Source: Nitratidesulfovibrio sp. (lineage in GTDB: Bacteria > Desulfobacterota > Desulfovibrionia > Desulfovibrionales > Desulfovibrionaceae). Taken from it: DNA of 64,000 bases. The stretch covers positions 1-64,000 of the forward strand of contig NZ_JBDXXH010000012.1 in NCBI RefSeq assembly GCF_040373385.1. The letters run 5' to 3'. Shown here piece by piece: positions 55,675 through 64,000 of the stretch. Each line of letters begins with the position of its first letter. The first letter of the stretch is position 1. A program made the position numbers and the translations under genes. The notes under the pieces were generated by a model that worked only from the letters and a program-made list of their open reading frames with translations, ran no database searches and was not told where the DNA came from.

Positions 55675-57497
55675 CACAGATTCTTGAGCTTGGCGGTAAC
55701 GTCCGCCGCGTTGGCGGGCGACATTTCCAGGGCCTTGCGATAGCCCTTGCGCGCCTCTGCCTTCTTGCCGAGGGCGGCGGCGATGTCGCCGTAATGTTCC
55801 CATATGGTGGGGTCGCTGGCGCCCAGTTCCACGGCGCGGCCAATGGCCTGCCATGCCTCGTTCAGTTCGCCCCGGCGATAGTGTGTCCAGGCCAGCGAAT
55901 CGAGGATGTAGGTACTGTCGGGCGCTTCTTCAAGGGCACGGGTGATCAGTTCCAGCGCCCGGTCCAGGTCGCGGCCCTGCTCCGCCAGGGTGTAGCCCAC
56001 GTAGTTCAGGGCCTGGGCATGGCGCGGGTGGTCGGCGATGACCTGCTCCATCATGGTGAACGCCTCGGCCTTCTGGCCGCGCTCGTCCAGGATGATGCCG
56101 CGCATGAAGGCGATTTCCGCGTCCTCTGGCCAGAACCTGCGCGCCTCTTCCATGACGGCCAGGGCTGCTTCCGGCTTGTCGCTGTTCAGGTACAGCTGGG
56201 CTTCCATCTGCCAGAATTCCTTCTGGCCGGGGTAGAGCTTCTGCCCTTCCTTCAGCGTGGCCAGCGCCCCCGTGAGGTCGCCGGATTCATACAGCAGCTG
56301 GCTTTTAAGGCGCAGTGCCCGGTCGTGGTACTTGTTGGACGGGGTGATCTCCGCCAGCCAGTGGATGGCCCCGGCCGGGTCGCGCTTGCCCTCGAAGGAC
56401 AGTACGGCCAAGTAGAAATACACTTCTTCCGGCGCGCCGGGGGTATCCTTGACCACGGTAAGCAGGGCGTCGGCCTGTTCGTAGAACTTTTCTTCCAGAA
56501 ACAGGGTGGCCGCCGTGAGCAGAAACCCGAAGGTTTCCGGCCCCTGGCGGGCCATTTCGTAGGCCTTGGCCGGGTTGTTCAGCTTCAGGCTGATGGCGAT
56601 GAGCCGCAGCCACACGTCCTGGTTGCTTTCGTCCAGGGTGATGATCTGCTCGTAGGTGCGCTCGGCTTCTACGTAGTCCTTGCGCAGTTCGTAGATGAAG
56701 GCCAGTTCCGCCCAGGCTTCCAGGAAGTCGGGCGCGGCCTTCACCGCCTTGCGCAACTGGCCCAGCGCCTCGGAATGGCGGTTCAGCCCCACCAGGGCGC
56801 GGGCGTGGTAGTAGCGCAGCACCGGGGTGCGGTTGCGCTCTGCAATGCCGGACAGCAGCTTGTCCGCCTCGGCGAAATTGCGGGTTTTCACCAGCAGCAG
56901 GGCCAGTTCCTGGCGGGCCTGTTCGTCCTCGCCATGGACGTTGACGAAGCTGCGCAGGGTGTACAGCGCATCGCTGGTGCGGTTTTCCTCCAGGTAGGTT
57001 TCCACCAGCAGCAGGGTGATGTCCAGGTCGTCGGGGTAGCGCGTCACGCCTTCCTGCAATACCTGGCGGGCCAGGGTTGCTTCCTTGCGCGAAAGCAGGA
57101 ACGAGCCGCCGTCGATGAACACCCTGGGCGACGGGTCGAGGGCCACCAACTGCTCGATGGCGGTCAGCGCGTCGCGCATGTTGCCGCTGCGCCCCGCCTG
57201 CTCCAGCAGCAGGTAATAGTAGGTGGTGGCCGCATCCGGCGACAGCCGCCATTCAACGGGCGCGGCGGGCTGCTCCGGGGCGGCCTGGCGGGTTGCGCAG
57301 CCGGAAACGACGGATGCCAGACAGACCACCGCCAACAGCGTGGCGGCGCGGGAAAGCGACCCGATGCGTGACCGCCCACGCGTCGTGGCGGACGTCTGGG
57401 CGGCCACCTGGAAAAATGCCGGGCGGCGCGGTGCCCGGATGGCCGCCAGCGTGCCTGCGGCGTTGCGGACGGGGGCGATGCGATGAATGGATGGCAT
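55674..57497 (-). CDS. TPR lipoprotein
   Basis: The 607-residue protein has a signal with lipobox ASVVSGC (near residue 65) preceded by an unusually long Arg-rich leader. The rest is about a dozen tetratricopeptide repeats, for example RYYHARALVGLNRHSEALGQLRKA and WLDSLAWTHYRRGELNEAWQAI-like units, forming a superhelical scaffold. It is probably attached to the outer membrane and acts with the LolB-like lipoprotein whose start overlaps its stop. ATG 57497 is used; an upstream TTG 57512 is possible. No ribosome site is clear. Confidence 0.85.
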   Translation of the reverse strand: MPSIHRIAPVRNAAGTLAAIRAPRRPAFFQVAAQTSATTRGRSRIGSLSRAATLLAVVCLASVVSGCATRQAAPEQPAAPVEWRLSPDAATTYYYLLLEQAGRSGNMRDALTAIEQLVALDPSPRVFIDGGSFLLSRKEATLARQVLQEGVTRYPDDLDITLLLVETYLEENRTSDALYTLRSFVNVHGEDEQARQELALLLVKTRNFAEADKLLSGIAERNRTPVLRYYHARALVGLNRHSEALGQLRKAVKAAPDFLEAWAELAFIYELRKDYVEAERTYEQIITLDESNQDVWLRLIAISLKLNNPAKAYEMARQGPETFGFLLTAATLFLEEKFYEQADALLTVVKDTPGAPEEVYFYLAVLSFEGKRDPAGAIHWLAEITPSNKYHDRALRLKSQLLYESGDLTGALATLKEGQKLYPGQKEFWQMEAQLYLNSDKPEAALAVMEEARRFWPEDAEIAFMRGIILDERGQKAEAFTMMEQVIADHPRHAQALNYVGYTLAEQGRDLDRALELITRALEEAPDSTYILDSLAWTHYRRGELNEAWQAIGRAVELGASDPTIWEHYGDIAAALGKKAEARKGYRKALEMSPANAADVTAKLKNL

Positions 57498-57533
57498 GGA
57501 GGGCTCGTGCAACGGCCTGACCGGGCCGGGCGG

Positions 57534-58961
57534 CTACTGTGATATCCAGTCCGAGGAGAAGTCGCGTATTTCCTTGAACAGATGGTCGCGCAGCTTTTGC
57601 AGCAGGCGTGCCTCTATCTGCCGGACGCGTTCCCGGGTGATGTCGTACTTCTCGCCGATCTCGCGCAGGGTGACGGGCTGTTCCGTAAGCAGGCGGTGCT
57701 GGAGGATGTACGCCTCCTTGTCCGACAGCTTCGGCAGGATGGTCTGCACCCTGTCCTGCACCATGCGCGCGATTTGGCTGTTGGCCAGCGTTTCTTCGAT
57801 ACCGGGGCCAAGGGCAGGCAGGAAGTCCATGCGGGTGGCCCCGCCGGAATCCTCGCCCACGGTGATGTCCAGGGACATGTCCGACGAATCGAGCCGCTGC
57901 TCCATCTCTATGACCTGTTCCACGGTCACGTTGAGCTTTTCCGAGAGGGTGGCGGCGTCGGGGTCGTACCCCTGGGCGATCAGGCGCTGGCGTTCCTTGT
58001 TGAGGTTGTAGAACAGCTTGCGCTGGGCCTGCGTGGTGCCGATCTTGACCATCCTCCAGTTGTCCATGATGAACTTGAGGATATAGGCCTTGATCCAGAA
58101 CGCGGCGTAATACGAGAACTTGATGCCCTTTTCAGGGTCGAACTTGTTGACCGCGCGCATCAGGCCCACATTGCCTTCCTGAATCAGATCCAGCACATTC
58201 TGCATCCAGCGCCGCTGGAAGTCCATGGCGATCTTGACCACCAGGCGCAGGTGCGAAGTGACCAGCCGGAAGGCGGCGTCGCTGTCGCCCTGTTCCTGCA
58301 CGCGGCGGGCAAGGTCGAATTCCTCGTCCGGCTTCAGCAGCGGAAAGCGGCTGATTTCGCGCAGGTACAGGTGCAGGGAGTCGCGCGTGGAGGCGCCGGG
58401 CATGGCCGGACGCAGTACAGGCAGGGAGCGGTTGCGGCCTTCGCCGTCATCGTGCGCCCCCGCTGCGTCATGGGCTCCTTGGCGGGCGCGGGGCGACTCG
58501 TCGTCGCCGTGCAGCATATCCACGTCGATGGCGTCGTCGACGGGGCCGTCGAAGTCGATGTCCAGTTCGTCGTCGGCGCTATCGTCGGCGTCATCCGCTT
58601 CGTCCGGGTCTTCTCCGACCACGGTGGCGGAGGCCGGGGCGTCAGCGTCACCAGTGGGGGAGGGGGCGGCACGACGGCTGCGCGCGGGGGTGCCTGCAGC
58701 CGAGCTGTCCTTGGCGGATTTGCCGGGGCGGGCAGGTGCGGATTTGCCGGACGCCGCCCTTGCGCGGGGCTTGGAGGCAACTTCCGGCTGTGGGTCGAGA
58801 AGCACCTCGGCGTCCAGCACCACTTCAGGCGTTACGGGCGCTTCGGGTGCCCCAGACGTTTCAGGGGCATGAGGCATGGCACCGGATGCCCCTGCGGGCC
58901 CGGCTGCCTTGGCGCCGCGCGTGCGCGCGGCGCGGCGCGGCGTTTTCACGATATCGGTCAT
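57534..58961 (-). CDS. rpoH: RpoH-type heat-shock sigma factor with long N-terminal extension
   Basis: The 475-residue protein has a normal sigma-32 body from about residue 192: DSLHLYLREISRFPLL (1.2), RLVVKIAMDFQRRWMQNVLDLIQEGNVGLMRAV (2), the RpoH-box-like QRKLFYNLN, and region 4 with LREIGEKYDITRERVRQIEARLL. About 190 residues precede it, first Ala/Pro/Arg-rich and then strongly acidic (DEADDADDSADDELDIDFD). Such an extension is not part of standard RpoH and may control activity or stability. The ATG at 58961 has no strong ribosome site. Divergent from metH. Confidence 0.9.
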   Translation of the reverse strand: MTDIVKTPRRAARTRGAKAAGPAGASGAMPHAPETSGAPEAPVTPEVVLDAEVLLDPQPEVASKPRARAASGKSAPARPGKSAKDSSAAGTPARSRRAAPSPTGDADAPASATVVGEDPDEADDADDSADDELDIDFDGPVDDAIDVDMLHGDDESPRARQGAHDAAGAHDDGEGRNRSLPVLRPAMPGASTRDSLHLYLREISRFPLLKPDEEFDLARRVQEQGDSDAAFRLVTSHLRLVVKIAMDFQRRWMQNVLDLIQEGNVGLMRAVNKFDPEKGIKFSYYAAFWIKAYILKFIMDNWRMVKIGTTQAQRKLFYNLNKERQRLIAQGYDPDAATLSEKLNVTVEQVIEMEQRLDSSDMSLDITVGEDSGGATRMDFLPALGPGIEETLANSQIARMVQDRVQTILPKLSDKEAYILQHRLLTEQPVTLREIGEKYDITRERVRQIEARLLQKLRDHLFKEIRDFSSDWISQ

Positions 58962-59219
58962 GGTATCCGGTCAAGGCGCGGCGCGGGCCGCGCTGGTTCG
59001 TGCGTCGTGTAGCGGGATCCCAATGCGCGTGACGGGGCCGTACGGGCATGGATGGTATGATTTTTGTTTGTCCTTTACAAGGCTTTCCGGTACACAGGCC
59101 TTCCCGTGCGGCGGTACGCGCCGGTCGGACACGTTTTCGGAACACTCGCGGTTCACGGTTGCCCGATCACCTGATCGCCCGTCCGGACGCCTGCGAGCCA
59201 AGTTTCAGGAGTACAGGCT
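58962..59219. promoter_or_regulatory. Divergent promoter region of rpoH and metH
   Basis: This 258-bp gap should hold both promoters. A lower-GC patch around 59056-59076 (ATGATTTTTGTTTGTCC) is the best candidate core, but I cannot assign hexamers with confidence. I looked for a cobalamin riboswitch in front of metH and saw no B12-box-like core. Confidence 0.4.
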
Positions 59220-61676
59220 GTGCCAGATTTTCGTCAAGCGCTTCGCTCCGGTCGTCGGCTGGTCTTCGATGGCGGCATGGGTACCATGCTCCAGTCGCGT
59301 GGGCTGCCACCCGGCGTAAGCCCTGAGCTGTTCTGCCTGGCCCGGCCTGACGTGCTGGTGTGCATCCATGCCGACTACCTGCGCGCCGGGGCCGACGTGC
59401 TGACCACCAACTCCTTCGGCGGCTGCGTCTACAAGCTGGGCACCGGCCCCGGCGCGCCCGACGTTGTGGAGTTCAACCGCGCCATGGCCCGCGCCGCCCG
59501 CGAGGCCGTGCTTGCCAGTGGCCGCGAGGCCTTCGTGGCGGGCAGCGTGGGGCCGTCCGGCCATTTCATGCGCCCGCTGGGCGACCTGGACCCCGCAGAA
59601 CTTGTGGCGGCCTTCCGCGCCCAGATCCGGGGGCTGGTGCAGGGCGGGGTGGACCTGATCCTGGCCGAAACCCAGTTCGACCTGGCCGAGGCACGGGCCA
59701 TCGTGCTGGCCGTGCGCGCCGAATGCGACCTGCCCGTGGGCGTTTCCATGACCTTCGAGGGCGGCGTCAGCCTTACCGGCACGCGGCCCGAGGTGTTCGT
59801 GCAGTCCATGCTCAACATGGGCGTGGATCTCGTGGGCACCAATTGCAGCGCCGGACCGGAGCAGATGGTCGAGGTGGTGGACGAACTGCTGGCCCTTGCC
59901 GAAGTGCCGGTGCTGGTGGAACCCAACGCGGGGCTGCCGGAACTGGTGGACGGCAAGACCCTGTTCCGCCTGGGGCCGGACGACTTCGCCAGGCACACCG
60001 CGCGTTTTGCCGCTGCCGGTGCGCGCCTGCTGGGCGGCTGCTGCGGCACCACGCCCGACCACATAGCCGCCCTGCGCGGCGCGCTGGACAACCTTTCCGG
60101 CGGTCTTGTTCCCGATCCGGCCCGGCGCGACGGCATCGTCCTGACCACCCGCGCCCAGGCCGTGCATGTCGGGGCGGGCAGCCCCATCCGTATCATTGGC
60201 GAGCGCATCAACCCCACCGGCAAGAAGCTGCTGACGGCGGAACTGCAAGCGGGCGAATTCGCACAGGCCCTGCGCTTTGCCGACGAGCAGGTGGAGGCGG
60301 GTGCACCGCTGCTGGACGTGAACGTGGGCGCGCCCATGGTGGACGAGGCGGCGCTGCTGCCCGCGCTGGTGGAACGCCTGGTGGCCCGTCATTCGCTGCC
60401 GCTGTCGCTGGATTCGTCCAACGCCGACGCCATTGCCGCAGCCCTGCCGTTCCATCCCGGCTCGCCGCTGGTCAACTCCATCAGCGGCGAACCCGGCCGC
60501 ATGGAGCATCTGGGCCCGCTGTGCCGCGACCACGGCGCGCCGTTCATCCTGCTGCCGCTCAAGGGGCGCAAGCTGCCGGTGACGGCGGCCGAGCGCATCG
60601 CCATCATCGAGGAACTGCTGGCCCAGGCCGACGGCCTGCGCATTCCGCGCCGCCTGATCATGGTGGACGTGCTGGCGCTGGCCGTGTCGTCCAAGGCAGA
60701 GGCCGCGCGCCACTGTCTGGACACCATCCGCTGGTGCGCGGCGCAGGGGCTGCCCACCACCATCGGGCTGTCCAACATCTCGTTCGGCCTGCCCGCGCGC
60801 GAACTGCTGAACTCCACCTTTCTGGCCATGGCGGCGGGCGCGGGGCTTTCCTCGTGCATCGCCCACCCCGGCAACGCGCGCATCCGCGAGGCGGTGGCCG
60901 CCTCCAGCGTGCTGCTGGGGCTGGACGCCAACGCCGAGGCGTTCATCGAGGGCTATTCCGGCTGGACGCCGGGCGGTGACGCCACCGGCGCGGCACCCAG
61001 TGGCGCTGCGGGCGGCACCGGCGGGAGCGCAGGCGGCGTGAAGGCCAAGGCCGCCACGCTGGAAGAAGCCGTCATCCGGGGCGACCGCGACGGCGCGCTG
61101 GCCCTGGTGGAGCGTGCCCTGGCCGAAGGGGCCGACCCGTTCACGCTGGTGCAGGAAAAGCTGATTCCCGGCATCACCGAGGTGGGCCGCCGCTACGAGC
61201 GGCGCGAATACTTCCTGCCCCAGCTCATCCGCTCGGCAGAGACCATGCAGCACGCCTTTCGCAAACTTCAACCATTGCTTGAAGCCCAGCGGGGGCACGA
61301 AACGCGCCCGGTGATCATCATGGCCACGGTGGAAGGCGACATCCACGACATCGGCAAGAACATCGTCACCCTGATGCTGGGCAACCACGGCTTCGACGTG
61401 GTGGACCTGGGCAAGGACGTGAAGGCCGCCGACATCGTGGAGGCTGCGGAGCGCCACGGCGCGCGAGTGATCGGGCTTTCGGCCCTGATGACCACCACCA
61501 TGGTGCGCATGGAAGACACCGTGCGCCTGTTGCGCGAACGCGGCCTGCCGGTCAAGGTCATGGTGGGCGGCGCGGTGGTTACCCCCGCCTATGCCGAGGC
61601 CATCGGCGCGGACGGCTATTCCGCCGATGCCGTGGAGGCCGTGCGGGTGGCCAAGGAACTGCTGACCGTCCAGTAA
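59220..61676 (+). CDS. metH: Cobalamin-dependent methionine synthase, short form
   Basis: The 818-residue enzyme has a homocysteine-binding barrel with zinc ligands Cys209, Cys274 and Cys275, a pterin-binding barrel (RIIGERINPTGKK at the start, LDVNVGAPMVDE), the cap helices and the B12-binding domain with DIHDIGKN (His709 as cobalt ligand). It transfers the methyl group of methyltetrahydrofolate to homocysteine. The C-terminal AdoMet reactivation domain of E. coli MetH is missing, as in many anaerobes; reactivation must use another protein. GTG 59220 follows CAGGAGT. A Gly/Ala/Ser linker (about 582-605) separates the pterin and cap domains. Confidence 0.96.
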   Translation: MPDFRQALRSGRRLVFDGGMGTMLQSRGLPPGVSPELFCLARPDVLVCIHADYLRAGADVLTTNSFGGCVYKLGTGPGAPDVVEFNRAMARAAREAVLASGREAFVAGSVGPSGHFMRPLGDLDPAELVAAFRAQIRGLVQGGVDLILAETQFDLAEARAIVLAVRAECDLPVGVSMTFEGGVSLTGTRPEVFVQSMLNMGVDLVGTNCSAGPEQMVEVVDELLALAEVPVLVEPNAGLPELVDGKTLFRLGPDDFARHTARFAAAGARLLGGCCGTTPDHIAALRGALDNLSGGLVPDPARRDGIVLTTRAQAVHVGAGSPIRIIGERINPTGKKLLTAELQAGEFAQALRFADEQVEAGAPLLDVNVGAPMVDEAALLPALVERLVARHSLPLSLDSSNADAIAAALPFHPGSPLVNSISGEPGRMEHLGPLCRDHGAPFILLPLKGRKLPVTAAERIAIIEELLAQADGLRIPRRLIMVDVLALAVSSKAEAARHCLDTIRWCAAQGLPTTIGLSNISFGLPARELLNSTFLAMAAGAGLSSCIAHPGNARIREAVAASSVLLGLDANAEAFIEGYSGWTPGGDATGAAPSGAAGGTGGSAGGVKAKAATLEEAVIRGDRDGALALVERALAEGADPFTLVQEKLIPGITEVGRRYERREYFLPQLIRSAETMQHAFRKLQPLLEAQRGHETRPVIIMATVEGDIHDIGKNIVTLMLGNHGFDVVDLGKDVKAADIVEAAERHGARVIGLSALMTTTMVRMEDTVRLLRERGLPVKVMVGGAVVTPAYAEAIGADGYSADAVEAVRVAKELLTVQ

Positions 61677-61771
61677 GGGGCGGCTCACGCGTGTCTTTTT
61701 GCCTGGCGGAGCGCCTTGCGGCGTCCGCGTTCCCCCTTGTTTTCCGCGCGATCGTACCCGCCATTGTCCGG

Positions 61772-61796
61772 CGCGCGCCGGTTGCCCCGGCGCGCG
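61772..61796 (+). terminator. Stem-loop after metH
   Basis: CGCGCGCCGG and CCGGCGCGCG form a perfect 10-bp stem around TTGCC, 96 bp past the metH stop. No T tract follows. Confidence 0.5.
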
Positions 61797-61919
61797 TTCG
61801 GCGGTAAGAATGCGCTCCGCCCCCGTGGCGGACCCCCGGAACAGCCATGGGCACTCAGCCCTGGGCAACCGCCCGTGGCATTCCGGGCGCCGTGGCTTTA
61901 TCCCATCGGAGGCTTTTAG

Positions 61920-62405
61920 ATGAAACGCCTGACATCGCTCATCCTTCTTCCCTTGCTGCTTGCCGTCCTGCTCGCCGCCCTGTCCGGCGTGGCTGTGGCC
62001 GCCCCGGTGGTGGAAGAAATGGGCTCCGGCGAATTGCTGCGCCGCGTCACCGCCGCCAAGGGCAAGGTGGTCATTGTCAATTTCTTTGCCTCGTGGTGCC
62101 CGCCGTGCCTGGAGGAAATTCCCGGCCTGATCAACGTGCGTGCCCGCTATTCCGAAGACAAGGTGGCCCTGTACGGCATCTCGCTGGACGAGAATCCCAA
62201 GCAGCTCGCGGCCTTCATGTCCCGTACGCCGTTCAACTATCCGGTGTGGAAGGGCAAGGAGGAGTTGCAGCGGTTCTTCAACGTGTCCTCCATCCCGCAA
62301 CTGCTGGTCTACGACCGGCAGGGCAAGCTGGTGGCCAACCACGTCGGCCTCGTCGAGGCCGATGAGCTGGGCAAGTTCGTTGATACCCTGCTGGGAGGCA
62401 ACTAG
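61920..62405 (+). CDS. TlpA/ResA-like periplasmic thioredoxin
   Basis: The 161-residue protein has a signal peptide (LILLPLLLAVLLAALSGVAVA, cut near residue 28) and a thioredoxin fold with NFFASWCPPCLEEIPGL; the redox pair is C60-P-P-C63. The cis-Pro loop is SSIPQLLVYDRQG. It reduces or oxidises disulfides in the periplasm, for example in cytochrome c maturation; partners are not nearby. CGGAGG precedes ATG 61920. Its TAG is followed immediately by the next ATG (TAGATG). Confidence 0.92.
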   Translation: MKRLTSLILLPLLLAVLLAALSGVAVAAPVVEEMGSGELLRRVTAAKGKVVIVNFFASWCPPCLEEIPGLINVRARYSEDKVALYGISLDENPKQLAAFMSRTPFNYPVWKGKEELQRFFNVSSIPQLLVYDRQGKLVANHVGLVEADELGKFVDTLLGGN

Positions 62406-62873
62406 ATGGGCCAGCCATACATCCGCAAGGCCCGCGTGCAGGACGTCAAGGCCATCCACGGCCTGCTCATGCACACCTCCGGCCAGGGGCTGCTGCTGCC
62501 GCGTTCGCTGAACCAGCTGTACAGCCACCTGCGCGATTTTCTGGTCATCGACCCTGACGACGGCGGTCCCCTGGTGGGCTGCTGCGCCCTGTCCATCGCC
62601 TGGGACGACATCGCCGAGGTGCGTTCGCTGGTGGTGGCCGACGACCTGCGCGGCAAGGGCTGGGGCCGCAAGCTGGTGGATGCCTGCCTGAGCGATGCCG
62701 TGACCCTGGGCATTTTCCGGGTGTTCGCGCTGACCTACCAGGTGGAATTCTTTCTGAGGATGGGGTTCCGGGTGGTGGAAAAGGACGTGCTGCCCCAGAA
62801 GATCTGGGCGGACTGCATCCACTGTCCCAAGTTCCCCGACTGTGACGAGACGGCGGTACTGCTGGAAATGTAG
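62406..62873 (+). CDS. GNAT acetyltransferase, ArgA-like short form
   Basis: The 155-residue protein is a GNAT enzyme. It contains LPRSLNQLYSHLRDF, GCCALSIAWDDIAEVRSLVVADDLRGKGWGRKLVDACL (acetyl-CoA loop) and a Cys-containing C-terminus, CIHCPKFPDCDETAV. This pattern is that of the short N-acetylglutamate synthases of arginine biosynthesis found in deltaproteobacteria, but the reaction is inferred from resemblance. It starts directly after the thioredoxin stop, so they are coupled. Confidence 0.82.
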   Translation: MGQPYIRKARVQDVKAIHGLLMHTSGQGLLLPRSLNQLYSHLRDFLVIDPDDGGPLVGCCALSIAWDDIAEVRSLVVADDLRGKGWGRKLVDACLSDAVTLGIFRVFALTYQVEFFLRMGFRVVEKDVLPQKIWADCIHCPKFPDCDETAVLLEM

Positions 62874-63036
62874 CGGAAAGGACGCGTCGCGAGCCGCTCT
62901 CTGGCGCGCGATGCAGTCTGCGCCAGCTGCCGCCGTTTGCCGCAGCACAGCACGATCCCGCAGGCCGGGCACGCCGCGCAATGCGCAGGCCGCCCGGCCC
63001 CCCCCCACGATACACGGGCCCGGAGGCCGGACGACA

Positions 63037-63576
63037 ATGAAGATCAAGGACTTGAAGGTGGTGTATGACGCGCAGGCCATTGCCGCGCGCGTGGCCGAGA
63101 TGGGCCAGGAAATCAACCGGCTGTACGCGGGCGAGGAACTGGTGGTGGTCTGCGTGCTGAAGGGGGCGTTCATGTTCTTCGCCGACCTGGTGCGGCACCT
63201 GGACATGCGGCCGGAACTCGACTTCGTGCGCGTGGCCAGCTACGGATCGTCCACCGCCACCTGCGGCACCGTCAGCTTCACCAAGGACGTGGAAGTGCCC
63301 TTGCAGGGCAAGCACGTGCTGCTGGTGGAAGACATTGTGGATACCGGCCACACCGTGGACTTCCTGTTCCGCCAGCTTGCGGCGCGCGGTGCCAAAAGCC
63401 TGCGCCTGGCCGCGCTGGTGGACAAGCAGGAGCGCCGCGCCGTGCCCGTGCGCGTTGACTTCGCGGGGTTTGCGTTGCCCGGTGGCTTCATTGTAGGGTA
63501 TGGCCTCGACTATGCCGAACGGTATCGCGAACTTCCCGGCATTTACGAAGCCGTCATCGAACCCGAGGGTGCGTAG
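63037..63576 (+). CDS. hpt: Hypoxanthine phosphoribosyltransferase
   Basis: The 179-residue purine-salvage enzyme has VVVCVLKGAFMFFADL, the PRPP loop LLVEDIVDTGHTVDFL and FALPGGFIVGYGLDYAERYRELP, all normal for HPRT. ATG 63037 has CGGAGG. It is preceded by a 163-bp gap without obvious signals. Confidence 0.96.
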   Translation: MKIKDLKVVYDAQAIAARVAEMGQEINRLYAGEELVVVCVLKGAFMFFADLVRHLDMRPELDFVRVASYGSSTATCGTVSFTKDVEVPLQGKHVLLVEDIVDTGHTVDFLFRQLAARGAKSLRLAALVDKQERRAVPVRVDFAGFALPGGFIVGYGLDYAERYRELPGIYEAVIEPEGA

Positions 63577-63645
63577 GGTGGGCCACGCCGCCAACCTGTC
63601 GTCGCGCCCCGGCCATTTGCCGAGACCCCACGTCCGAGGTGCCCG

Positions 63646-64000
63646 ATGATCGTCATCTGCCCCAGCTGCTCGACCAAGTACAATCTGCCCGACGATCGCG
63701 CCCGCCCCGGTGCGAAGCTGAAATGCACCCTGTGCAAGTCCGTCTTTCCCATCGAATCGGCCACGCCGCCATCCGAGGGAGCGCCCGACTTCGACGCCGT
63801 CATGGGCGGGCTTGGGATGGGCGGAGCCGATGACGCCGTCGGCAGGTCCGGTGCCGCTTCCGGTACCGCGTCGGACAACGGCGCGGAGCTGGACCACGGC
63901 CCCTTCCACGTGGCGTCCACCCCGGAGGCGGACCTTGATGCCGCCGTGCGCGCGAAGGTGCAGGCCGATGCGCGCAAGCGCGACCGTGCCGACGAGGGCC
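63646..64000 (+). CDS. MJ0042-type zinc-ribbon protein (partial, 3' end outside)
   Basis: The frame from ATG 63646 remains open to the window end (118 codons). It starts MIVICPSCSTKYNLPDD, then KLKCTLCKSVFPI: two CxxC pairs forming the MJ0042/PilZ-type zinc ribbon that opens many delta-proteobacterial membrane proteins. The following part is Gly/Ala/Asp-rich and disordered-looking; a membrane segment or further domain is expected beyond the window. CCGAGGT precedes the start. Confidence 0.85.
   Translation, partial: MIVICPSCSTKYNLPDDRARPGAKLKCTLCKSVFPIESATPPSEGAPDFDAVMGGLGMGGADDAVGRSGAASGTASDNGAELDHGPFHVASTPEADLDAAVRAKVQADARKRDRADEG

Noticed and set aside
58962..59219. Cobalamin riboswitch before metH
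   Set aside because: The gap is 258 bp and shared with rpoH, and no B12-box-like core is recognisable.
59205..63206. 1333-codon open frame on the minus strand opposite metH to hpt
   Set aside because: It is antisense to five well-supported genes, is rich in His/Gln/Gly/Arg with no family motif, and arises because GC-rich coding strands lack stops on the opposite strand.

Overview
The window is about 66% GC, densely packed, and looks like a chromosomal segment of a sulfate-reducing deltaproteobacterium of the Desulfovibrio/Nitratidesulfovibrio type. The evidence is protein character and gene order: a sulfoacetaldehyde acetyltransferase-like gene end, a short MetH without a reactivation domain, RpoH-like and CarD-like regulators, and a ribosomal/primase/sigma gene set typical of that group. 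No rRNA, CRISPR array or complete insertion sequence is visible. One tRNA (Gln, TTG) is present.

Layout. 0-2.5 kb: end of an Xsc-like thiamine-diphosphate enzyme, phosphonoacetaldehyde hydrolase (phnX) and a GntR/UTRA regulator, closed by a strong bidirectional terminator. 2.5-12.5 kb: a queuosine-precursor transporter, a LysR regulator with a very long disordered tail divergent from a C_GCAxxG_C_C protein, a GAF-GGDEF diguanylate cyclase, two translationally coupled GT4 glycosyltransferases and a membrane-anchored alpha/beta hydrolase. 12.5-20 kb: a 23-bp tandem array, two unrecognised proteins, an EF-G paralogue, a DUF2062 protein overlapping rsmA, then the HU gene. 20-27 kb: an expanded macromolecular-synthesis operon, rpsU-yqeY-mutS2-dnaG-rpoD. 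27-31 kb: a second diguanylate cyclase and a Tat-exported multicopper oxidase.

31-42.5 kb is the main accessory region. A sigma-54 activator with a PrpR-type sensory domain precedes a one-strand gene train: a protein of four rhodanese-like domains (only one keeps the catalytic Cys), a family-5 solute-binding protein, two permeases, two ATPases, a two-helix membrane protein and an enolase-superfamily acid-sugar dehydratase. A -24/-12-like site and an AT-rich palindrome lie in front of the rhodanese gene. I infer a sigma-54-controlled uptake and catabolic system for an unknown, possibly sulfur-containing, organic acid or sugar acid.

42.7-59 kb, mostly minus strand, is housekeeping: rho, carD-like, pth, rplY, prs, tRNA-Gln, ispE, hslV, a macrodomain protein, an M48/TPR protease, cysS, rpiB, a small protein, a LolB-like lipoprotein, a TPR lipoprotein and rpoH. 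A 147-bp nested-palindrome element sits between cysS and rpiB. 59-64 kb, plus strand: metH, a TlpA-like thioredoxin, an ArgA-like acetyltransferase, hpt and the start of a zinc-ribbon protein that leaves the window.

Two trends run across the window: many proteins carry low-complexity extensions built from short DNA tandem repeats, and many adjacent genes overlap by 1-8 bp, implying translational coupling. All functional calls rest on motif recognition by eye; no database search was run.
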